Source: Flexistipes sp. (lineage in GTDB: Bacteria; Chrysiogenota; Deferribacteres; Deferribacterales; Flexistipitaceae). From it: a DNA stretch of 64,000 nt. The notes under the pieces were generated by a model that saw only the letters and a program-made list of their open reading frames with translations, did no database searches and was not told where the DNA came from. Below are positions 59,765 through 64,000 of the stretch, in pieces (position 1 is the first letter of the stretch; every line of letters begins with the position of its first letter). The stretch lies in the NCBI RefSeq assembly GCF_036172515.1, contig NZ_JAXKVW010000010.1:26480-90479 (forward strand), read 5' to 3'. Position numbers and translations under genes: made by a program.

Positions 59765-60603
59765 AAAATTATCTTGTTGATAAACTTATTGAACTTGCAC
59801 TCCTGGAAGATATTGGACACGGAGACATTACAACAGAATCGATATTTAAGGAGAATAATACAGGCAGATTCCATTTTCTCGCTAAAGAAGAGATGGTTTT
59901 ATGCGGCACTGAAGTTGTAAAAAAGGTTTTTTCAAACATGAACAGCAATATAGAAACCACTTTTCACTTCAAAGACGGAGACAAAATTCAGCAAAATACA
60001 TACTTTGGTGAAGTCACAGGAACTGTTTCATCAATTCTCACCGGTGAAAGAACAGCCCTCAACTTCCTTCAGCGTTTGTCCGGAATAGCTACTAATACCC
60101 GCAGATATACCGCCTGTCTGAAACATTCTGATATAAAGATACTTGATACAAGAAAAACAACCCCCGGGCACAGAGTATTAGAGAAATATGCGGTAAAGAT
60201 TGGCGGAGGAGCTAATCACCGTTTTGGTCTGTTTGACGGAGTACTGATAAAGGATAATCATATTGATGCAGCCGGCAGTATCTCTGAAGCGGTAAAGAAA
60301 GCAAAAGAAAGTATCCCTTCCACTGTTAAAATAGAGGTGGAAATCAGAAATTTGACTGAATTACAGCAAGCTGTCAAAGCAGGTGCTGATATTGTGATGC
60401 TGGATAATTTTAAAAGGGAAGATATTATTGAAGCTTGCAAAATAGTTAATAAAAGAGCTAAAATAGAAATATCCGGCGGGATAACCCTGGAGGAGATAGA
60501 CGGTCTTAAAAAGTATGATATTGATTATATTTCAGTGGGTGCACTTACACACAGCTCTGGCAATATCGATATAAGCCTTAAAATCGGAGAAACCAATGAT
60601 TGA
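59758..60603 (+). CDS. nadC: Quinolinate phosphoribosyltransferase
   Basis: Makes nicotinate mononucleotide from quinolinate for de novo NAD synthesis; 281 residues. The LALLEDIGHGDITTESIF start, GERTALNFLQRLSGIAT, LDTRKTTPGHRVLEKYAVKI and FDGVLIKDNHI are typical. Its ATG lies inside the end of valS. It is followed by a small gene overlapping by eight bases. Confidence 0.97.
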   Translation: MLKNYLVDKLIELALLEDIGHGDITTESIFKENNTGRFHFLAKEEMVLCGTEVVKKVFSNMNSNIETTFHFKDGDKIQQNTYFGEVTGTVSSILTGERTALNFLQRLSGIATNTRRYTACLKHSDIKILDTRKTTPGHRVLEKYAVKIGGGANHRFGLFDGVLIKDNHIDAAGSISEAVKKAKESIPSTVKIEVEIRNLTELQQAVKAGADIVMLDNFKREDIIEACKIVNKRAKIEISGGITLEEIDGLKKYDIDYISVGALTHSSGNIDISLKIGETND

Positions 60604-60856
60604 AGATATTTCCAAAGCCAAAAGATTTGCCAGAACGATAATAACCGATATCGTTTTATACAACAAATCGAAAGTGGAAGAAGGGATAAAAAGCGATAAT
60701 ATTTTTGAAATATTGGATGAAGATATACAAATGGGAAGAAAGCTTTTTGAAGAAAGGGTCAATACAGACGTTATCGATAAAAAAATATTTGACAAGACAC
60801 TTATCGATATTTTGATTGCCAAATACGGCGGAAAAATCGATTCGGATATATGGTAA
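60596..60856 (+). CDS. Small conserved protein after nadC
   Basis: An 86-residue acidic, helical protein with ARTIITDIVLYNKSKVEEGI, DNIFEILDEDIQMGRKLFEE and a IDILIAKYGGK-like end. Similar short proteins, often with a zinc-ribbon partner domain, occur in deltaproteobacteria; the role is unknown. GGAG lies ahead of its ATG within the nadC end. Confidence 0.65.
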   Translation: MIEDISKAKRFARTIITDIVLYNKSKVEEGIKSDNIFEILDEDIQMGRKLFEERVNTDVIDKKIFDKTLIDILIAKYGGKIDSDIW

Positions 60857-61005
60857 ACAGGCATATATTAATATATAAAAATTGTTGAAAATAATAAGAA
60901 ATTTATTAATATAGGATGTTATCAAAATGAATGCGATATTCGGGAACAATCTATTTTCCCGATAAGTATTATCAGATTTCGATTGAATTACTTAAGGAGT
61001 TCTAA
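60857..61005. promoter_or_regulatory. Leader of trxB with a hairpin
   Basis: This AT-rich gap contains one inverted repeat, CGGGAA (60941-60946) with TTCCCG (60956-60961), not followed by a T-run. It might be a regulatory site or a leader structure for trxB. No good promoter is visible. Confidence 0.3.
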
Positions 61006-61980
61006 ATGGAAGATTTTTTCAGCATGGACGATCTTTACGATGAATATGATACTGTCATATTAGGCGGAGGGCCTGCCGGCCTGACTGCAGCAATTTACGC
61101 ATCAAGAGACATGATGAAAACTCTCGTCCTTGAGAAAAACTTCCCGGGCGGTCAGGTCGCTTTAACTGAGCAGGTGGATAATTACCCCGGTTTCCCGGAA
61201 GGGATAATGGGCGGCGATTTGTCAATGAAAATGTATGAGCACGCAAAAGCTTTCAATGTCCAGGTAAAAAATGCAATACCCAAAGAATTCAACTTCGATG
61301 GTAAATATAAATATATTCATCTGGAAAACGAAGATATCACAATAAAAACAAAAACCATCATTATCGCCACCGGTGCAAAACCGAAACATCTTGAAGTGGA
61401 AGGCGAAAACAGATTTCTGGGCAGAGGTATATCATTTTGTGCCACATGCGACGGTGCTTTTTTCAAAGATAAAGATGTAGCTGTAATAGGCGGAGGGGAC
61501 TCCGCTGTGGAAGAAGGCGTATATTTAACCAAATTTGCCAAAAAGGTATATATCGTACACAGAAGAGACAAGCTGAGAGCTGCTAAAATTCTTCAGGAGA
61601 GGGCTTTTCAAAATGATAAGGTTGAATTTATCTATAACTGTGTTGTGGACAAAGTAAATGGTGAAAATAAATTGGAATCACTCACTCTATACGATAGAGT
61701 TAAAAATGAAAAAAAGGATTTAAAGGTAGACGGGGTTTTTGTTTTTATAGGCTGGACTGCTGACACAGAGATTTTCAAAGGTATGATTGAAATGGATGAA
61801 GCAGGTTTTATAAAAGCAAACGAGAAAATGGAAACAAACGTGCCCGGGGTATATGTCGCCGGTGATGTGCGTCAAAAAGAATTGAGGCAGATCGTCACAT
61901 CTGTATCCGACGGCGCCATTGCGGCAAAATCTGCAGAAAAATTTATAACCGCTAATTTTTTAATTGGAGGGAAACCATGA
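61006..61980 (+). CDS. trxB: Thioredoxin reductase
   Basis: A 324-residue flavoprotein that reduces thioredoxin with NADPH. GGGPAGLTAAIYASR binds FAD. The redox pair is CATCDGA (near residue 145). VIGGGDSAVEEGVYLTKFA binds NADPH, and VYVAGDVRQKELRQIVTSVSDGA is the second FAD segment. A 14-residue acidic extension (MEDFFSMDDLYDEY) precedes the family start. AAGGAG precedes the ATG. Confidence 0.97.
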   Translation: MEDFFSMDDLYDEYDTVILGGGPAGLTAAIYASRDMMKTLVLEKNFPGGQVALTEQVDNYPGFPEGIMGGDLSMKMYEHAKAFNVQVKNAIPKEFNFDGKYKYIHLENEDITIKTKTIIIATGAKPKHLEVEGENRFLGRGISFCATCDGAFFKDKDVAVIGGGDSAVEEGVYLTKFAKKVYIVHRRDKLRAAKILQERAFQNDKVEFIYNCVVDKVNGENKLESLTLYDRVKNEKKDLKVDGVFVFIGWTADTEIFKGMIEMDEAGFIKANEKMETNVPGVYVAGDVRQKELRQIVTSVSDGAIAAKSAEKFITANFLIGGKP

Positions 61981-62390
61981 GAAACAAATCAGCACCTTTT
62001 TTCCGTTTAGCATCAACAGTATCTTTGATAACATTGATTCTGTTGGTTTTTTCCACAACTGTATTTGCAAAAACAGAAGTACTTCGTATCAGCATAGCAA
62101 AGGATATAGAAAATCTTGAGCCGGTAAATACCGGTAAAACCTTTGACAATAATGTGGGCAAACTTTACTGTTTCACTGAAATAAAAACGGATGAATACCC
62201 CACCAAAGTTGTTCACGTATGGCTGTACAACGAAAATATTATTGCCGAAGTTCCTCTGGAAGTAAACTCGACTACGTGGAGAACCTACAGCTCTAAAAAG
62301 ATACTCCCCAAATGGGCGGGAAACTGGAAGGTGGAAGTTTACTCCAATGACGGAGAGCTTATAGATTCTGTGGAATTTAATATAAAGTAA
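61977..62390 (+). CDS. Exported DUF2914 protein
   Basis: A 137-residue protein with a signal peptide (about 1-32, ending VFAK). The mature part has RISIAKDIENLEPVN, YCFTEIKTDEYPTKVVHVWL and AGNWKVEVYSNDGELIDSVEF, matching DUF2914, a small beta-sandwich of unknown function. It overlaps trxB by four bases. Exported and coupled to a thiol-disulfide gene, but it has only one cysteine itself. Confidence 0.85.
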   Translation: MRNKSAPFFRLASTVSLITLILLVFSTTVFAKTEVLRISIAKDIENLEPVNTGKTFDNNVGKLYCFTEIKTDEYPTKVVHVWLYNENIIAEVPLEVNSTTWRTYSSKKILPKWAGNWKVEVYSNDGELIDSVEFNIK

Positions 62391-62392
62391 AC

Positions 62393-63193
62393 GTGAAAAA
62401 CGTTTTTTTCATTCCAACACCTATAGGCAATCTTGGCGATATTACCCTTCGTGCTATAGAAATAATTAAAAATGTCGATTTTATTTATGCCGAGGATACA
62501 AGAAACACTTTGAAACTTCTCAACCATCTAAAAATTAAAAAAACCTTAAAATCTTATCATAAAGATAATGAGAAGCTGCTTACTAAACAAGTCCTGGAAC
62601 ATGTAAACGATGGCAATAAGATAGGAATTGTAAGTGATGCCGGTACTCCCTGTATTTCCGATCCGGGGCAATTTCTTGTAAAAAAACTGATTGAAAATAA
62701 TATTTCTTTTGAAGTATTACCCGGAGCCAATGCCATACTCCCTGCCCTTGTTATGAGCGGCTTTGATACATCCTCTTTCTATTTCGCAGGTTTTATGCAC
62801 CACAATGTCGGCAAACGAAAAAAAGAGATTTCAGAACTTACACGGGAGAAGACAACCATAATACTTTTTGAATCACCACACAGATTAAAAAGTACTTTAT
62901 CAATTCTGTTGCAGTATTTTAAGCCTCCTATAGCAGTATGCAGAGAAATTACCAAAAAATTTGAGCAGATGATTTATATAAACTCTGAAAAGGATATTGA
63001 AAATCTCACTTTAAAAGGCGAGTTTGTAATAGTAATGGACAACAGAGTGTGCTCAGGAGAAATTGAAGAGGAACTGGACTATTCTGAAATTGAAAAACTA
63101 AAAAAAGAAGGGTTCAGTAAAAGGGATATTGTTAAAATAATGCAGATTTTCGGTTTTAAACGCAACAAAGTATACAAATTATTAAACAAATAA
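62393..63193 (+). CDS. rsmI: 16S rRNA C1402 2'-O-methyltransferase
   Basis: A 266-residue tetrapyrrole-methylase-fold enzyme acting on C1402 of 16S rRNA. The family start FIPTPIGNLGDITLRAIEI, AEDTRNTLKLLNHL, VSDAGTPCISDPGQ and TIILFESPHRL are present. It starts with GTG two bases after the DUF2914 stop and lacks a strong ribosome-binding site, so coupling is likely. Confidence 0.95.
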   Translation: MKNVFFIPTPIGNLGDITLRAIEIIKNVDFIYAEDTRNTLKLLNHLKIKKTLKSYHKDNEKLLTKQVLEHVNDGNKIGIVSDAGTPCISDPGQFLVKKLIENNISFEVLPGANAILPALVMSGFDTSSFYFAGFMHHNVGKRKKEISELTREKTTIILFESPHRLKSTLSILLQYFKPPIAVCREITKKFEQMIYINSEKDIENLTLKGEFVIVMDNRVCSGEIEEELDYSEIEKLKKEGFSKRDIVKIMQIFGFKRNKVYKLLNK

Positions 63194-63715
63194 ATTATAA
63201 ATACCTAAAGATATCAAAAAAATGTTCGCAAACAGAAGGAAGGAGATTCCAAGAGCGGACTGATTTCTTAAGGTTTTTTCATTCAGTTCATCCAGTTTGT
63301 CAGCCACTTCACTCTTGCAGCTACTTTTTATAGTATCCACAATTTCTTTAAATCCGCTGATGGTGGAAGGAAGCATAGCAAACCCGTCATCAAAATAAAT
63401 AAGTACGGAGTATCTGCCTTTCAATCTTATAACTCCTATATCCTGTATATCTTCCAGCAAAACCGTTTTATTGGTAAAAAGTGTTTTGATTGTTAATTTA
63501 CCGGATTCAATTGTGACTTTTCTTAAAAAAGTGGTAATGAGATTAAATAAAATAAAAAAAGATAAAAAAACCAGTACAAATATCTTGCCTCCACCTAACT
63601 TTCCACCTGAATCAAGATAGACGGAAACGCCGAAAAATATACTGCTTAAAAACAGAAAACCCAGCATGTAAATAAGATTTTTTTTTGATTTATAAATTTT
63701 CAAAGATCGCCTCAT
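63182..63715 (-). CDS. Hypothetical membrane protein with PH-like domain
   Basis: A 177-residue protein with two N-terminal hydrophobic segments (about 14-34 and 43-62). A soluble part (about 66-130: VTIESGKLTIKTLFTNKTVL and then LKGRYSVLIYFDDG) looks like a bacterial PH (YdbT/DUF304-type) domain. One more hydrophobic segment lies at the end. No ribosome-binding site is seen. It overlaps the end of rsmI by 12 bases, tail to tail. Confidence 0.65.
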   Translation of the reverse strand: MRRSLKIYKSKKNLIYMLGFLFLSSIFFGVSVYLDSGGKLGGGKIFVLVFLSFFILFNLITTFLRKVTIESGKLTIKTLFTNKTVLLEDIQDIGVIRLKGRYSVLIYFDDGFAMLPSTISGFKEIVDTIKSSCKSEVADKLDELNEKTLRNQSALGISFLLFANIFLISLGIYNLFV

Positions 63716-63840
63716 TACATTATTTTATTTTTTTTAACCTGAAAGATAACTTTTGTAAACAACACATATTCCAATTGCCTCATGAAATTTACACATTTAA
63801 AAACCGTGATGCGTGGAGGGAAGGTAGTAAGGGTTTTAAG

Positions 63841-63867
63841 GGTATTACAGGTATTATGGGTATTTAA
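63841..63867. repeat. Degenerate copy of the GGTATTATG minisatellite
   Basis: Three adjacent 9-bp units, GGTATTACA, GGTATTATG and GGTATTTAA, lie directly before the insertion-sequence end. One is identical to the unit at 4753-4815. A G-rich AAGGTAGTAAGGG stretch precedes. Confidence 0.65.
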
Positions 63868-63878
63868 TAATTTTTTCC

Positions 63879-63909
63879 TTGACATGGTCAAGTAAAAATG
63901 TACAATTTT
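63879..63909. mobile_element. Terminal sequence of an IS3-family element
   Basis: TTGACATGGTCAAGTAAAAA and TGTACA lie between the stop of a transposase frame and the minisatellite. They are the expected place of a terminal inverted repeat. The exact border is uncertain, since only one end is inside the window. Confidence 0.55.
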
Positions 63910-64000
63910 TTAAGCAACTTTTTTCATTCTATTGTTTTCCTCAAATTGTCTTGGGCTAACGTACCCTAAATACGAATGTAATCTTTTGCTGTTATAAAAC
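63910..64000 (-). CDS. C-terminus of an IS3-family transposase (OrfB), truncated by window
   Basis: The last 29 codons of a frame entering from the right edge read FYNSKRLHSYLGYVSPRQFE, ENNRMKKVA, stop. The FYN-x-KRLHS-x-LGY-x-SP-x-x-FE pattern is the signature end of IS3-family OrfB integrases. The rest lies outside the window. Intactness cannot be judged. Confidence 0.88.
   Translation of the reverse strand, partial: FYNSKRLHSYLGYVSPRQFEENNRMKKVA

Noticed and set aside
60941..60961. Inverted repeat before trxB considered as a terminator for the nadC group
   Set aside because: No T-run follows on the plus strand, and the stem is only six base pairs.

Overview
The window is a stretch of low-GC bacterial chromosome with densely packed, overlapping, mostly vertically inherited genes. 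The organism is probably an anaerobic, respiring Gram-negative. Heptose kinase (rfaE1), riboflavin, Hfq, two TRAP uptake systems, sigma-54 regulators and several polyferredoxin-type proteins all point that way. The gene content and small conserved hypotheticals (DUF4416, DUF4911, DUF2914) recall Deferribacterota and deltaproteobacterial lineages. A member of Deferribacterota (Flexistipes/Deferribacter-like) is my best guess; this is inference only. I saw no rRNA, tRNA, CRISPR array or prophage.

Layout. 1-6 kb: a polyferredoxin with the first codons of a following gene, dinB with a translationally coupled small protein, and lexA with a very clear promoter. The lexA-ilvA gap of about 650 bases holds a 447-bp MITE-like element with terminal inverted repeats and a 13-bp direct repeat, and next to it a 7-copy 9-bp minisatellite. 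6-14 kb: ilvA, a CPA2 cation/proton antiporter, a ROK sugar kinase, yjbQ-serA, an NSS sodium symporter with a 33-residue MetS-like small subunit, and an MFS permease. 14-29 kb: leftward genes for uracil salvage (upp-uraA), an HD exoribonuclease, riboflavin synthesis with nusB, phospholipid synthesis (plsY, pgsA), an orphan NtrC-type regulator, greA, xseA and an FtsB/DivIC-like protein. 29-35 kb: DUF4416, hfq-miaA-mutL-accA, and a periplasmic DsbA/C-like protein.

34.8-46.5 kb is one tightly overlapping leftward array. It runs: metal ABC transporter (Znu type), trmL, a DctB-like histidine kinase, a DctD-like sigma-54 activator, a TRAP solute receptor with two odd membrane partners, prmA, a phosphoesterase, rsmE and tadA. 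Divergent from it lies a standard dctP-dctQ-dctM TRAP operon. It starts from a near-perfect -24/-12 sigma-54 promoter with two upstream palindromes that look like activator sites. The simplest reading is that the kinase/regulator pair controls this operon, perhaps with the second TRAP-like set as its input.

50-53 kb holds a two-gene unit of unknown pathway: a cytoplasmic ATP-grasp ligase followed by a CocE-type serine hydrolase. 53.4-63.2 kb is rightward housekeeping: Trm112-like protein, rfaE1, nnrD, tsaE, two small proteins, valS, nadC, a small conserved protein, trxB, a DUF2914 protein and rsmI. The window ends with a PH-like membrane protein, a degenerate copy of the minisatellite, and the end of an IS3-family insertion sequence cut by the window edge.

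Several kinds of dispersed repeats (TTGAAC-type words, GGTATTATG minisatellite, palindromic elements) sit only in intergenic gaps.
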